Assembly: GCA_030035585.1 (NCBI GenBank)
Contig: CM057461.1
Location: forward strand, 166,977,624 to 167,041,623
DNA length: 64,000 nt
From: Dugong dugon
Taxonomy: Eukaryota; Chordata; Mammalia; Sirenia; Dugongidae
Reading direction: 5' to 3'
Made by a program: the position numbers and the translations under genes. A model generated the notes under the pieces. It was not told where the DNA came from. It did not search any database and saw only the letters and a program-made list of their open reading frames with translations. Of the stretch, positions 1-12,309 are shown piece by piece. Numbering within the stretch: position 1 is the stretch's first letter; the number at the start of each line of letters is the position of its first letter.

Positions 1-450
1 TTTCTTGCTGATCTCAACCAGCTTTGCACAGTTATAACTTGTTCAGCATCTCAGAACTCTTGCAGGAACTGCTGGCCACTCATGCTCCTGCAACCCAGAA
101 GTGTGGGATGTAAATGCCCACGGGGCCATCTTTGATCAATGGAGGATGGGAGTCAATGGATAAATACTTTCTCCTTTCATCCCCTGAGACCTTCCTGAGA
201 CTCATCTCAGAAGGTCCTGTGGATCAAGTGCCAGTCATGACCGGCCATGACCAACTCAATCACGCATCCTTTCATTGGTCTCCCTCCTTCCCTGTTTTCC
301 CCTCTCACACCCTCACTTCTGCTTCCTGGGATACCTTTCCAGTGAACTCCTTCTGCCTCAGCTTTCTGGAAAACTCATACTTGCCATCATACTGAACTGT
401 ATTATCCCTGAAATCACACATTAAAATAAATACGCAAGCATTTTGTGATT

Positions 451-632
451 TCTTTCTTTTTTTTATTGTGCTTTAGGTGAAATTTTACAGAGCAAATTAG
501 TTTCTCATTCAACAATTTATACACAAAGTTTTGTGGCATTGGTTGCAATCCCCCTGATGTGTCAACACTCTCCCCTTCCACACCCCAACTCTTCATTTCC
601 ATTCGTCCATTTTTCCTGTCCCTTTCTGCCAA
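451..632 (-). mobile_element. L1 3'UTR fragment, 5'-truncated
   Basis: A T-rich run followed by 'attgtgctttaggtgaa', 'cagagcaaattagtttctc' and a 'gtgtcaacactctcc' stretch matches the 3' end of the L1s elsewhere in this window (48,831 on, and the plus-strand end at 32,130). The T-run at the left is the poly(A) of a minus-strand insertion. Only about 180 bp of the 3'UTR is present, so this is a severely truncated copy with no coding sequence. Confidence 0.75.
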
Positions 633-664
633 ATATACAAGCATTAAAGGTAAAAATATTAAAC

Positions 665-726
665 ATACCAAAAAACTCCAAACCTGTTGCCGTCGAGTCA
701 ATTCTGACTCGCAGCAACACTATTAA
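665..726 (-). repeat. AfroSINE/RTE 3'-tail fragment
   Basis: The segment contains 'ttgccgtcgagtcaattc' and 'tgactcgcagcaacac', the reverse complement of the SINE tail found in full copies such as 54,024-54,232. The tRNA-derived head is absent, so it could equally be the end of an RTE element, which shares this tail. Confidence 0.6.
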
Positions 727-745
727 AATCAACTCACGTACAGCC

Positions 746-1100
746 TAGTATTTGTACTCCATTTTAGGAAACACTGTAACAAAAGATGTCTAGGTACTTT
801 TGTTCAGACACTTCTTTCGCTTTTCATGGCCACATTTAAAATAAAACTGGTTTTATAGCATTGAGTAAAAATGTTCAGTGAGACCAGAAATAACTAACAA
901 AACCCAAGGCTCCTTGGGATATTTTGCTTTTGTGTGTTTCCTACACACTCAGTGACAGTGGGCTTCTCTGTAAGCATTTTGTTCTTTTTGGCTTTGTATA
1001 TTCTGGGTATATTGTGGGTTTAGTCTTTTAAACTCATTTGGTTACAGATTTGCTCCTTGGAAGGGTTTTCTCAGGTAGGTAAAATTAGAGGCCATGAGCT
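746..1100. other. No recognised feature
   Basis: AT-rich sequence between a SINE tail and an LTR-like repeat. I see no open frame of note and no repeat that I can name. Confidence 0.5.
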
Positions 1101-1101
1101 C

Positions 1102-1760
1102 AATATGGCAGACAGAATCCTAAGGATGTCTCTCAAGATTCCCATCCTTGATTATTCAAGCAGTAATTTAGGAGGCTCTGTGAAGGGACTTTGCAGATGG
1201 AATTAAGGATACTTATCAGCTGACCTTAAGATAGGGTGATTATCCTGGAATTATCAGGGTGGAACCAATGTAATCACATGAACCCTTAAAAGCAGAAGAG
1301 CTATGCAAAAGAATAAATTAGAGAGAAGTGGCAGAAGGGGAGAGGAGAGGAGAGATGAGGTAGAAGGGGAAGTCAAACAGATTCAAAGTGTGAGAAGACT
1401 TGACCCACTGCTGCTGCCTTTGAGGATGAAGGAAGGCAGACACAAGCCAGGGAATATGGGCAATCTATAGAAGCTGAGAACACAACCTTCTGCTGAATAG
1501 ACCACAAGGGAACAGGACCTCAATTCTACAATCACATGAAACTGAATTCTTCCAACAACTGAATTAATGTGGAAGTAAATTAATGTGGAAGCCTAGATCC
1601 ACCAACACCTTGCCTTTGGCCTTGTGAGACCTAGGGCAGAGAAACCAGTGGATAGCACCTGGACTTCTTACCCATGGAAACTGTGAGATAATAAATTATA
1701 TTGTTTTAAGCTGCTAAATTTATGGTATTTTCTATGGCAGCAATAGAAGACTAATACACT
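1102..1760 (+). mobile_element. Old MaLR/ERVL-type LTR
   Basis: It opens with 'aatatggcagacagaatcc' and closes with 'ttgttttaagctgctaaatt' then 'gcagcaatagaagactaata', the usual start and end phrases of MaLR-like solo LTRs. An AATAAA-type signal ('gataataaattata') lies just before the end. No internal viral coding sequence is present. The exact subfamily is not assigned. Confidence 0.6.
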
Positions 1761-3299
1761 CAGTACGGCCAAGTCCTAGGAATTGTTATGTACTATAACA
1801 ATCCACACTGGGATTTTCCTTTATAAAGAGAAATGAACTCACGGAATGGGACTGGAGAAAGCCATCATTTTACCAAATCATATGCTCCCTGGATTTCATT
1901 AAGGGCAACTGGTGTGTGTGTGTGTTTTCTTAAGCGCTGTGTGTGTATCATTCAGGATTCATAATCACAATCTACAGAAACTGCTCTGACTATTCTAAGT
2001 AAAACCATTTTTTCCCCCAAAGGAATTTTTTTGAAGAATATTATGAGGTTTACACAAGTTGTAGAAGTCTGAGGAATCAGGCTTGAAAAATGGGAGGATC
2101 AAGCTGGCTTGAAGGACCAAGTAGCTTGAAACACACCTACTGCGTTCCACAGCTACTATAACAGTCTGGTGCCTTAGCCACCACATTCATCATCACTTAG
2201 GTGCCACAGTCGAATCCTAATGGACCTCATTGTCTTACCAGTTGCATATTCTCAGTCTTAGGAGAGAAAAAACTGGGATTTGTACCTGAAGCAAGATGGG
2301 AAAAATTCTGCACACTCCCCACCCCAGCTCAGCTTCCATATGGGAGACAAAGAACCAGGAATTGCCCTCCTATCACGGCTATACACAATGGGAACTTGCC
2401 TTCAAAGAATGTAGAAAGAGGGACTCTTAATGCGGAGGAATTTTGTATGATGGTGAGACAAAATTGCATATTTCCAGAACAGAGTATGCCTTTTTCTTCC
2501 TTTATGGTCATTCCTGGGATGTCTGGGCACAGCCACAGGTAGAAGTGAGTGACCTTTCTAGAGGAGTCAGCTCTGTGTGTAACACAGAGGTTTTGCAACT
2601 TCTGGAGAACCCACAAAATAGTTTTGTACACCTAAGTAAGATGAATTTCCTACAAGAAATCATTCATTTTTATGAAGAAATTCTCTCAATTATATTCATG
2701 AAACATAGCAAACAACACCACCACCAGCTCAGCTTCTTCTTTCTTTCTTTTTTTTTTTGTTTGCTTTTTGTAGCACACTTTTGAGGTGTTTACCAAATGT
2801 TCTCATAGTTACAGAGAAATGCTGGACCATGTTTGAGCTATCAGCAGCTCTTGCTCTCTCCACTGTGTCAGAAATTACTGAGAATATCACCCTTCATAGT
2901 TCTGTAACTGATGTGGTCATCAAAGGGAATATTTCAGAACCAAAGTTAAATGGACCCCCAAATCTGAATATGATCCGGAAGTTTGACCCTCAATGAGAAA
3001 AACTCCTAAGAATGTGTGTCTCTATATATGGTAGCTGGCTGCAGGAAGCCTGATGGGACTTAACTCTCCCCACAGATGGGTTTGAACCTAACTTGTTCAT
3101 AAGAATACAGTTTCTCCATAAATGTCATTGGGAAGCAGCCAATTTATCATAAAATCCCTGTCATCTGTGAACCTAAAAATTGAAAATAATACGAGTTTAA
3201 AATAATGAGGTATATGAGGTGTGTTGGGAGCAGACACAGAGCAAAGACAGCCAGCCAGTCCCTGGTATGTGTTTCACTTTCACAGAAAGGACTTTGCTG
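1761..3299. other. No recognised feature apart from a short (GT)n and a pyrimidine run
   Basis: A (GT) run lies at about 1,911-1,925 and a TTTC/T run at about 2,738-2,760. Short open frames on both strands at 2,201-2,784 overlap one another and have no family features, so I treat them as chance. Confidence 0.45.
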
Positions 3300-3468
3300 T
3301 CAGCTTTGGGTTTGGTGGTTCAAATTGATTGAAATGTATATTATGTTAATTCATATTCACTGGCTCATATGTGTATCTCTCCAATAAGAATACAAAATCC
3401 TTGAGGGCAAGGACAATGTCTCATTTATTTTTCTATTTTTATTGTCAAAATATGGACCTTGTATATTG
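3300..3468 (+). repeat. L2 3'-end remnant
   Basis: 'caaaatccttgagggcaagg' followed by 'acaatgtctcatttattt' resembles the 3' end of mammalian L2 LINEs in sense orientation. It is cut off by the RTE tail that begins at 3,469. Confidence 0.4.
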
Positions 3469-3486
3469 TTGTTAGGTGCCTTCGAG

Positions 3487-3804
3487 TCAGTTCTGACTCA
3501 TAGCCACCCTATGTGCAAAAGAAAGAAACACTGTCTGATCCTGCACCATCCTCACAATTGTTGCTATGTTTGAACACATTGTTGTAGCCACTGTGTCAAT
3601 CCATCTTGTTGAGGGTCTTCCTCTTTTTCGCTGAATCTCAACCTTACCAAGCATGATGTCCTTCTCCAGGGACTGGTCCCTCCTGATAACATCTCCTAAG
3701 TACGTGAGACAAAGTCTGGCCATTCTCGCTTCCAAGGAGCACTTTGCTTGTATTGCTTCCAAGACAGATTTGTTCATTCTTCTGGCAGTCCATGGTATAT
3801 TCAA
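3487..3804 (-). pseudogene. RTE ORF, C-terminal remnant
   Basis: An open stretch of 105 codons contains 'MNKSVLEAIQAKCSLEARMA' and 'KRGRPSTRWIDTVATTMCSN'. This is the region downstream of the RT domain in RTE polyproteins, where the 'GRPxxRWxD' motif is typical. It is continuous with the RTE 3' tail immediately to the left. Upstream frames are broken, so it is not a gene by itself. Confidence 0.75.
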
Positions 3805-4789
3805 TATTCTTCACTAACACCATGATTCAAAGGCATCAGTTTTCCTTCCGTCTTCCTTATTCATGGTTCAGCTTTCGTATGCATGTGAGGCAATCGGAAA
3901 TACCATGGCTGGGGTCTGGTGCAGCTTAGTCCTCAAAGTGACATCTTTGTTTTTGACACTATAAAGAGATCTTTTGCAGCAGATTTGCCCAGTGCAATAT
4001 GTCATTTGACTTCTTGACTGCTGTTTCCATGGGCATTGATTTTGGATCCAAGTAAAATGAAATCTTGAAAACTTTAATCTTTTCTCTGTTTAAGATGATG
4101 CTGCTTATTGGTCCAGTGGTGAGGATTTTTGTTTTCGTTTATGTTGAGGTGTAATACACATGAAGGCTGTATTCTTTGATCTTCATAAATGCCTCAAGTT
4201 CTCTTCGCATTCAGCAAATAAGGTTGTGCCATATGAGTGTCACAGTTTGTTAATAAATCTTCCACCAATCCTGATGCCATGTTCTTCTTCATATAGTCCT
4301 ACACATATTCCTCATGAGCATAATTAAGTGTTCTGGAATTCCCATTCTTTGCAATGTTATCCATAATTTGTTATGATCCACACAGTCGAATGCCTTTGCA
4401 TAGTCAATAAAACACAGGTAAACATCTTTCCGATATTCTCCACTTTCAGCCAAGATACACTAACATCAGCAATGATATCCCTCATTCCGTGTCCTCTTCT
4501 GAATCTAGCTTGAATTTCTGGCAGTTCCCTGTCAACGTACTGCTATAACTGATTTAAATTATCTTCAGCAAAATTTTACTTGTGTGTGATATTACTTTGA
4601 TATTGTTTCATAACTTCTGCATTTGGTTGAATGAGTGAGTGCGTCCAGAGCTCCATCCATTTGTTGAAACATCTCATTTGGTATTCTGTCAATTCCTGGA
4701 GACTTGTTTTTCACCATTGCCTTCAGTGCAGCTTGGACCTCTTCAGTACCATTGGCTCTTGATCATTTGCTACCTCCTGAAATGGTTAA

Positions 4790-5341
4790 TCATCGACCAA
4801 ACTTTTTTGTACAGGAACGATGTGTATTCCTTCCATCTTCTTCTGATGCTTTCTGCATGGTTTCATATTTCCTGGTAGAATCCTTCAATATGGCAACTTG
4901 AGGCTTGAATTTTTTCTTCAGTTCTATCAGATTGAGAAATGCCAGGCGTGTTCTTCCCTTTTGGTTTTCTATCCCCAAGTCTTTGCACATTTATTATAAT
5001 ACTTTACTTTGTCTTCTTGAGCCACCCTTTGAAATCTTCTGTTCAGCTCTTTGACTTCATCATTTCTTACTACAGCTACTCTACTTTCAAGAGCCAACTT
5101 TCAGAGTCTCTTCTGACATCCATTTTGGTCTTTTCTTTCTTTTTAATGACCTCTTGCTTTCTTCATGTATAATGCCCTTGATATCATTCCACAACTCATC
5201 TGGTCTTCTGTCATTAGTGTTATAGGCATCAAATCTGTTCTTGAGATGGTCTTTAAATTCAGGTGGGATATACTCAAGGTCATACTTTGGCTCTTGTGGA
5301 CTTGTTCTAATTTTCTTCAACTTCAACTTGCATATGAGCAA
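4790..5341 (-). pseudogene. RTE ORF, linker between endonuclease and RT
   Basis: Two overlapping open stretches carry 'YDLEYIPPEFKDHLKNRFDA', 'KRKKRPKWMSEETLK' and 'MCKDLGIENQKGRTRLAF'. The same order and motifs recur in copy 2 at 6,840-7,145, confirming the family. At least one frameshift separates the two halves. Confidence 0.75.
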
Positions 5342-5473
5342 TTGATGGTCTGTTCCACAGTAGACACCTGGCCTTGTTCTGACTGATGATATTAAGCTTT
5401 TCCATCACATCTTTCCACATATGTAGTCAATTTGATTCCTGTGTATTTCATCTAGTGAGGCCCATGTGTATAC

Positions 5474-6031
5474 TCACCATCTATGTTGATGAAAAAAAGT
5501 ATTTGCAATAAAGAAGTCATTGGTCTTGCAAACTTGTATCATGTGATCTCCAGCATAGTTTCTATCACTAAGGCCATATTTTCCAACTACCAATCCTTCT
5601 TCTTTGTTTCCAACTTTCACATTCCAATTGCCAATAATTATCAATGCATCTTGATTGCATGTGTGACTTATTTCAGACTGTATAAGTTGGTAAAAATCTT
5701 CAATTTCTTCACCTTTGACCTTAGTGGTTGGTGCATAAATTTGAATAATAGTCGTGTTAACTGGTCTTCCTTGTAGGTGTATGAATATTATCCTATCACT
5801 GACAGCATTGTACTTCAGGATAGATCTTGAAATGTTCTTTTTGACAAAGAATGCAACACCATTCCTTTTCAATTTGTCATTCCTGGTATAGTAAACCATA
5901 TGATTGTCTGATTGAAAATGGCCAACACCAGTCCATTTCAGCTTACTAACGCCTAGGATATTGATGTTTATAAGCTTCATTTTGCTTTTGATGACTTCCA
6001 GTTTCCTAGATTCATACTTTGTATGTTCCAC
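5474..6031 (-). pseudogene. RTE apurinic-like endonuclease domain
   Basis: This is the longest intact piece of copy 1, 185 codons. Recognisable blocks are 'MKLININILGVSKLKWTGVG' near residue 20, 'RNGVAFFVKKNI' near 60, 'TTIIQIYAPTTK' near 95 and 'ALIIIGNWNVKVGN' near 130. The last is the EN catalytic block, usually with GDxN; here GNWN replaces GDWN, so a catalytic aspartate appears to be lost. The domain nicks target DNA in target-primed reverse transcription. It is a decayed copy and no longer joined in frame to RT. Confidence 0.8.
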
Positions 6032-6430
6032 ATTCCAATTATTAATAAATGTTTGCAGCTATTTCTTCTCATTTTGAGTCATGCCACATCAGCAAGTAAA
6101 TGTCCTGAAAGCTTGTCTCTATCCACATCACTAAGGTTGACTCTACTTTGAGGAGGCAGCTCCACCCCACTCATATTTTGAGTACCTTTCAACCTGAGGG
6201 GCTCATATTCTGGCACTATATCAGACAATGTTTGCTGCTATTCGTAAGGTTTTCACTAGCCAATGTTTTTAGAAATAGACTGCCAGGTTCTTCTTCCTAG
6301 TCTGTTTTAGTCTGGAAGCTTAGCTGAAATCTGTCCACCAAGGGTGATCCTGCTAGTATTTGAAATACCGGTGGCAAAGCTTCCAGTGTCACAGTAACAT
6401 GCAAGCCACCACGATACAACAAACTGACAG

Positions 6431-7205
6431 ATACGTGATATTAATGATATTTTTCTATAATTTCCCCATTCAGTTGGATCACCTTTCTTTGCAATGGGTA
6501 CAAATATGGATCTATTCCAGTCAGTTGCCCAGGTAGCTGTCTTCCAAATTTCTTGACATAGACAAGTGGACACCTCCAGCACTGCATCCATTTGTTGAAA
6601 CATCTCAGTTGGTATATCGTCAATTCCCGGAGATTTGTTTTTCACCAATGCCTTCAGTGCAGCTTGAACTTCTTCCTTCAATACCATCATTCTTGAACAT
6701 ATACTGTCTCCTGAAATAGCTGAACATAGACCAATTCCTTATGGTATAGTGACTTTATGTATCCTTTCCATCTTCTTTTGATGCTTCCTGGGTCATTCAG
6801 TATTTTGCCCGTAGAATCCTTCAAAACTGCAACTCTAGGCTAGAATTTTTTCTTCAGTTTTTTCAGCTTGAGAAATGCTGAGTGTATTCTCCCCTTTTGG
6901 TTTTCTAACTTTAGGACTTTGCACATTTCATTATAATATTTTACACTGTCTTCTTGAGACACCCTTAGAAATCTTCTGGTCAGCTCTTTCACTTCATTAT
7001 TTCTTCCATTCACTTTAGCTACTCTGCTTTCATGAGCAAGTTTCAGAGCATCTTCTGACATCCATTTTGGTCTTTTCTTTCTTTTGTGTCTTTTTAATGA
7101 TCTTTTGCCTTCTTCATATATGATGTCCTTGATGTCATCCCACAACTCATCTGGTCCTCAGTCATTTGTGTTCAATGCATCAAATCTATTCTTGAGATAG
7201 TCTCA
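6431..7205 (-). mobile_element. RTE-class LINE, copy 2 (linker plus start of RT)
   Basis: The minus strand carries 'KRKKRPKWMSEDALKLAHES' and 'LENQKGRIHSAFLKL' (7,145-6,840), then 'EEVQAALKALVKNKSPGIDD' and 'WNRSIFVPIAKKGDPTEWGN' (6,690-6,441), the first RT blocks. It stops right after 'NYRKISLIS' and abuts the 5'UTR of copy 1. The rest of RT and the 3' end are missing, and the EN domain is missing on the other side. Confidence 0.8.
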
Positions 7206-7539
7206 GTGAACGCCTGTTTAAAGAATAATTGGCAAGTGTAAATAGTCTTTCTTCAACACTATCCAGAGAAAAGAATGTCTTGGCCAATCAATCCCCCTCT
7301 TCATTCTATCCCTCATTTCAACAAATAGACTGTGCTAGTATTAAAATACAATGGAAGAAGAACATGATGCCTGGGGTCGTGAAACTCACAACATGGTAGT
7401 AAAGACAGATAGATTAAGCAAATAATTGCAAAAATAAACTTAAAATGATCTTTTTAGTATTTTCTGCAAAAGAAAGGTACCATGAGGCAGTATCATATGG
7501 AGATCTGACATAGCCTGGTATGTCCTGGAAGAGAGACCT

Positions 7540-8470
7540 GAAAAAAATGGTGTTTGAACTAAGATCTGAATGATGAGAAAGAATTAGCTATGCATAAAGA
7601 GTGATGAGAAGACTAGCAGTCGAGGAAGAAGGAAACGCTTGTGTAGCACCCCTCTGGCTGACAGGAGCAGGGTAAGGACAAGGCATTGAAAGTCCATTGT
7701 AGTTGGAATTCCGAGAGAGAAGTCAAGAGTGGTGTAAGATAAGCCTGAAAAAAGAGGCAGCGGTCTGGCCACACAGATTCTCATAAGCCAAATAAAGGAT
7801 TTGGGTATTTTGTTTCCAAGGGAAAGTGGAAGCCACTGAAAGGTTCTGAGCAAGGAGGATGAGGGACATGATCTGATTTGGGTTAGCTCTGGCAAAAGTG
7901 TGCAGAATAGATTACAGGGGCAAGAATGACATGGGGAGATGGTTAGAGTGTTCTGAGCAAGGTAACTTGGACTAGAGGGTAGCTGTGAAGATGGAGAAAA
8001 GTAAATGGATTTGAGATAGGTGTAGGAGATGTATAGGACATGTATTGGATAATGGGTGGGGGAAATTTGGCTTATGAAACTGGATGAATGGTGACCTCAT
8101 TCACAAAATACTTAACTTTGAAAGAGAACAAGTTTTGGAGAGGTAAGGGGTGAAGGTCATGAGTTCATTTTTGAAGACATTAAGTCTGAGTTGCCTTTGA
8201 AGCATCCTAGTGGTGATATCAAATCAGCAGCTGCGTTTCCAAGTCTGAAGGTCAAAGAAGGGGTCCATCCTGGAAACGTACATTTATAAGTTATCTGTTA
8301 ATAAGTGGTAATTTAAGGCTTGTGCATGGATGGGGTCACCTAGCAAGACAATATGGAGTGAGAAGAAAATTTAGGAACTAGCCCTGAACTCCAGCCCTTA
8401 CTGGTCAGGTAGAGCATGATGAGCATGTAAAGGAAGTAGAAAGAAACAACCAGAAATTTGGAAAGAAAGT
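7540..8470 (+). repeat. Ancient interspersed repeat, family not named
   Basis: Phrases such as 'ggaagccactgaaaggttct', 'gggacatgatctgattt' and 'cagaatagattacagggg' belong to a mammal-wide repeat I recognise by wording but cannot name with certainty. Weaker relatives occur at 47,660-47,890 and 60,890-61,080. No coding potential is visible. Confidence 0.5.
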
Positions 8471-8479
8471 AAGCACCTG

Positions 8480-10495
8480 TCAGGAGCTATTTATGACTAA
8501 AATAAATGGTGAGTGCAGAAATACTAGTTGAATGAATGCATAAAGAAATTTCTGAATGTGTTTTCCATTAGGTAAGGTGCTTGCTAACTAGTTAACCCCA
8601 AAACCATTCCCAACCTTCTTCTTCCTTGCCTACTTCTACTACAGAGGATAAAAAAACTAAGTATTCACTTTCTCTGCCACCCTTGCTTGAAATGGCCACA
8701 TGGCCTGGTTTGTGCAGTGAGACATCAGCGCGAGTCTTCTGGGAATCTTTGAGAAAGTATTTGCTTTCTGGACAAAAGGGACAGATGTGGCAGGTGTTTC
8801 TTCATTTCCCCATTATTTTCCTTTTCATATGAACTTGATAGTTGGAGGTGCAACAGTCAGCTGGTTATCATGAAGCAACAGGTACAGGAAAAAAACAGCA
8901 GTATACCGAAGATAAGCAGGATGCTGCCAAGAGTCTGTGTCATTGATGGCACCTGGGCATCTCTGCCTCAGTCCTCTGCCTCCTGTCAGACTTCTTGTTA
9001 CATGAGGAAAACAAATCCTGATCTATTTAAACTACTCTTATTTAGGTTTTCTGTTACTTGGACCAAACACACTTTTAACCAATACATTCCCCTTTCTAAA
9101 AGGGTTCACTGATACCCCAACAGGAGCCTCTGATACTACTATCAGTAAAGCATATTAACATCTGTTGCATTGTACAGGTAAATTTTTTGGGACATGTGGG
9201 CTGAATGGGACATTTTTCTCTTGGTCTGATAAGCAAAGGAATGAATGCAAGGCTGAGCATTCCCATCTGCAGGACTGCTAAGTCAAGACTCAAATGCTTG
9301 CTGGCACTTCCTACCAAGGCATCACACCATGTGAAGAGGCATTACATCTTTCTTATCCCAGCACACATACTTACCAAACATATTGAATTAACATACAAAG
9401 GCAGGTAGTGACTGCTTCAAAACAGAGCAATGAATTATCTGTCAAATCCCTGAGATTATTTGCTTACCTGTATTGGGATGATTTGATTTATCTTCTCTGC
9501 CTAAAGTTTCTAATTTGGGATCATAAGTTTTTACTTCTTGCCCCGCTGGTAACATACCTTTTGGAATTTGTCCACGTATTAGTTACGTCCTGGGTAAGTA
9601 TGCACAGTTGACACGGAGTTTTAAATTAGTGTTGCCTACCTATCACCTTCAGGACCAAAGTGCTTCCTGTTTATGATAGAAATCACCCTATGTCGTTATT
9701 TGTCAGCTACTTGCAATGCAGCTGACAAATTCTGAAGTCCTGTTGTGAAAGACAACCCTCTCCAACTTGTCCGGCACTTCTGCTTTGCAGCCAGACTGTA
9801 AACGCCATCCCGAAAGTATTAGGTGACTCTTTTTCTATGTTCATGTCAAGAAACAAGAAAATGAAAATTTGCAAGAAGCTGGGAAAATTGCAGAAACCTG
9901 GCAGGGGATGACTTCCACCTAAGCAATTTGTCAGTTCCAAAGGGACATCTGAAGCAAGTTTTAAGAATAAGAGTTATCCGGTTCTCATTCTGACTGGTTT
10001 GCCTGGCCATAATTATTGCAATATGGACTAACATCCCCAGCCCTGAAATGCACAGGCGCAGGCTCAATAAATACAACCAACCTGCAATATTAATTAACTT
10101 CGATGACAAAAGTCAGAAAGGTCTTATTTATTATAATGTGCTCTCTTCTTAACTAGGGACATATTGTATTTTCCTAGCTTCAGCCTGTCAAAATATACTC
10201 AGGTGTATATCCTCTCACCTCAAGGGAAGGAAGCTTAGTGCCCTCCACACTTACATTACCAGGCTTCCTTTCCCTAGAGCCACCAGTGAACTAGCCCATA
10301 ATGGTGCAAAATGGTGCAGCCCTCTCCAACCATATGAATCTTTTGGTAGTCCAATCACTCGGTAAAGCATATGCCTTAGACTTGAGAAGTCTAATTTTAG
10401 TTTCCACCCCCTGCCCAGACCCTAGCTCCTCTTAGATTTGTCAGGACCTGATAGATTAATACCCAAAGTGAAAGGTCAATTTAAAAATAAAAAGT
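8480..10495. other. No recognised repeat or gene
   Basis: Mostly unique-looking sequence. Short open frames occur on both strands but overlap one another, and none has a start context, domain or splice structure that I can support. Confidence 0.45.
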
Positions 10496-10499
10496 AGTG

Positions 10500-10700
10500 G
10501 ATTTGAAAAGAATTCAGGGTCAAGGACTCTAGATTCTAATCCTTGTTTAGCCGTTAGTTTACAGATTTCTCCAGCCTCTTAATTGTTGTGCCTTTGTGTG
10601 TGGAAGAAGAACTGGGGCTCACCTTCCTGACAGTAGTGTTCTGAGGATTAGTAAGTGCTAGAAATCCCCCTGCAAATATGAAATGCTATGTAAATAATAA
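10500..10700 (+). repeat. MIR-like SINE remnant
   Basis: 'attctaatccttgtttagc', 'agcctcttaattgttgtgcc' and 'ctgaggattagtaagtgct' follow the order of a MIR core, decayed. Confidence 0.4.
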
Positions 10701-10789
10701 CAAGCTAATTAAGAAGATATTACTGAAGAGATCTCGGGTCAGCTGGCCCTTCCTGACTGCTTTTCACTTAGAACAACAATAGAACAGCA

Positions 10790-10839
10790 ATGCACACACA
10801 CATACTCGTATACACACACACTCAAACACACGCACACGG
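10790..10839. repeat. (CA)n microsatellite, imperfect
   Basis: Interrupted CA dinucleotide tract with TA and CG interruptions. Confidence 0.8.
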
Positions 10840-11539
10840 TGGTGCTAAAGGCTTTATTGATGATGGTACTCATGAGGGTGGATGGCTTGAGTGCAGGTGT
10901 ACCTCATGGCTGCAGCAAACACTAGTTGACTTCTTGAGGTCCTTTCTAGACCTATTAGCCTATAATGTTATGTTGATGATGCTAAACCTAATGAATATAG
11001 AGTGAGGGCCATATCTAAATGCACCCTTGGCAGTAAGGACAATATTTATCGGTATTACTGAGCTTTGGGCTTCATTTATAAAGTGTATTAGCATCAACCA
11101 TTTTACAAACCTGTCTTTCCCAGAACTGCTGCACTATGCAAAAACAAACAAAAGAACTCTAGAAGATTCAGTGGATATTATAATATACAGCACAGTGCTG
11201 AGGGTAACGAAACAGTTGTATAATTATTCCCAGCAGGACATGTTGATGCACAAAAACTTTGGCTTCCTTTAAACAGTGTCTGTCAATATCACTACTTCAG
11301 TGTGGGAATCACTGATGTGCAAAATTTTATCCCATCAGTATGATTTGAAAAGGGTGAAAACTTTACACTACTTTCCAATGTGACGGACATAACCTTTAAA
11401 TATTGGCAATTGCTGAGATGTTCCATGTTGCAAATTTTCTGAACATATTCATGAATTTTCTCTTGAGTCAGCTTCACTTTCTATTCAAATTTTGAAGTAT
11501 TAGCAAAGTTTTGCTTGTCTCTCTTAAGATTAAAATTTA
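10840..11539. other. No recognised feature
   Basis: Unique-looking AT-rich sequence. An 81-codon open frame at 11,027-11,272 shows no domain or conserved pattern. Confidence 0.4.
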
Positions 11540-11780
11540 CAACCACAAAGTATACTTACCTCTACTAGAATGGTTATGAGAATGCTAGGGAAAGCAGGAA
11601 AGGAAGACACAGCGCTTAGGGGACACTGAGCTTCCGTTAAGGACGATGCAAAAATTCGGGAACGGTAATGGTTGAACAACATGATGAACATATTTAATGT
11701 CACTGAATTGTACACGTGAAGACTATTGAAATGGCATATGTTTTGGTACCTATGTATTTATCACAATTTTAAAAAAATGA
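11540..11780 (+). mobile_element. Old L1M 3'-end remnant
   Basis: 'gggaacggtaatggttgaac', 'aatgtcactgaattgtaca' and 'ttatcacaattttaaaa' resemble the 3' end of old mammalian L1M elements in sense orientation. Confidence 0.5.
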
Positions 11781-12309
11781 GAGAAGAATATAGGTCTGAG
11801 TGCTGAGGGAGATGGTGGAGTCACTTTGGGGGATATTTAAAAATGAGAATGTTCCTTCCCGGGTACTTTATTTGTAGTTCAGCCCAAAGAAAGGGTAAGG
11901 TATTGCATAAATTCTTATGGTCATATTTGGATGTATTATTCAATATATTACTCTCATTTAAAATTTAGACCTAGTCACACATAAAAGTATTAGATTGTTT
12001 GGTTCCATGTGGGCCTGAAAGAATGGTTTTTTCCAAATGATATACCAAATTCTCAAAATGTAGATTTGTATAGCAAATAGTTACAGCTGCACATTTAAAC
12101 ACATGTCACATAATTTGAATATGCATTTATATGCTCTGAGTATACATATAAATAAAATGCATGGAAATTTCAGAGCATGGATGATCTTCCAACTATAATG
12201 CTCAGTGGCTTTTGTGTATGTGTGGTATTTTCCCACTTCCTTTATACTACAGAAAAATTTAATGCTCCACCCTTCACAACATGGTTTCATTTATGACTCC
12301 ATAATGGGT
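11781..12309. other. No recognised feature
   Basis: AT-rich sequence with no repeat or gene that I can name. Confidence 0.4.

Larger units (their letters stand above)
3469..6430 (-). mobile_element. RTE-class LINE, copy 1 (degenerate, near full length)
   Basis: Read on the minus strand, the element has a 5'UTR (about 6,430-6,032), an endonuclease segment (6,031-5,474), a linker with 'RPKWMSEETL' (5,341-5,087), the segment with 'ENQKGRTRLAFLNL' (4,990-4,790), an RT part with heavy decay (about 4,750-3,930) and a C-terminal piece with 'RGRPSTRWIDTV' (3,804-3,487). It ends in (GTT)n on the plus strand, i.e. an (AAC)n tail. Compared with copy 2, the RT region around 4,575-4,640 appears to lack a segment, so an internal deletion is likely. 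Several frameshifts and stops make it inactive. RTE/BovB-like LINEs are known from Afrotheria. Confidence 0.85.

Noticed and set aside
114..395. 93-codon open frame on the plus strand
   Set aside because: No domain, no similarity I recognise, and no splice or promoter context. Length is within chance expectation.
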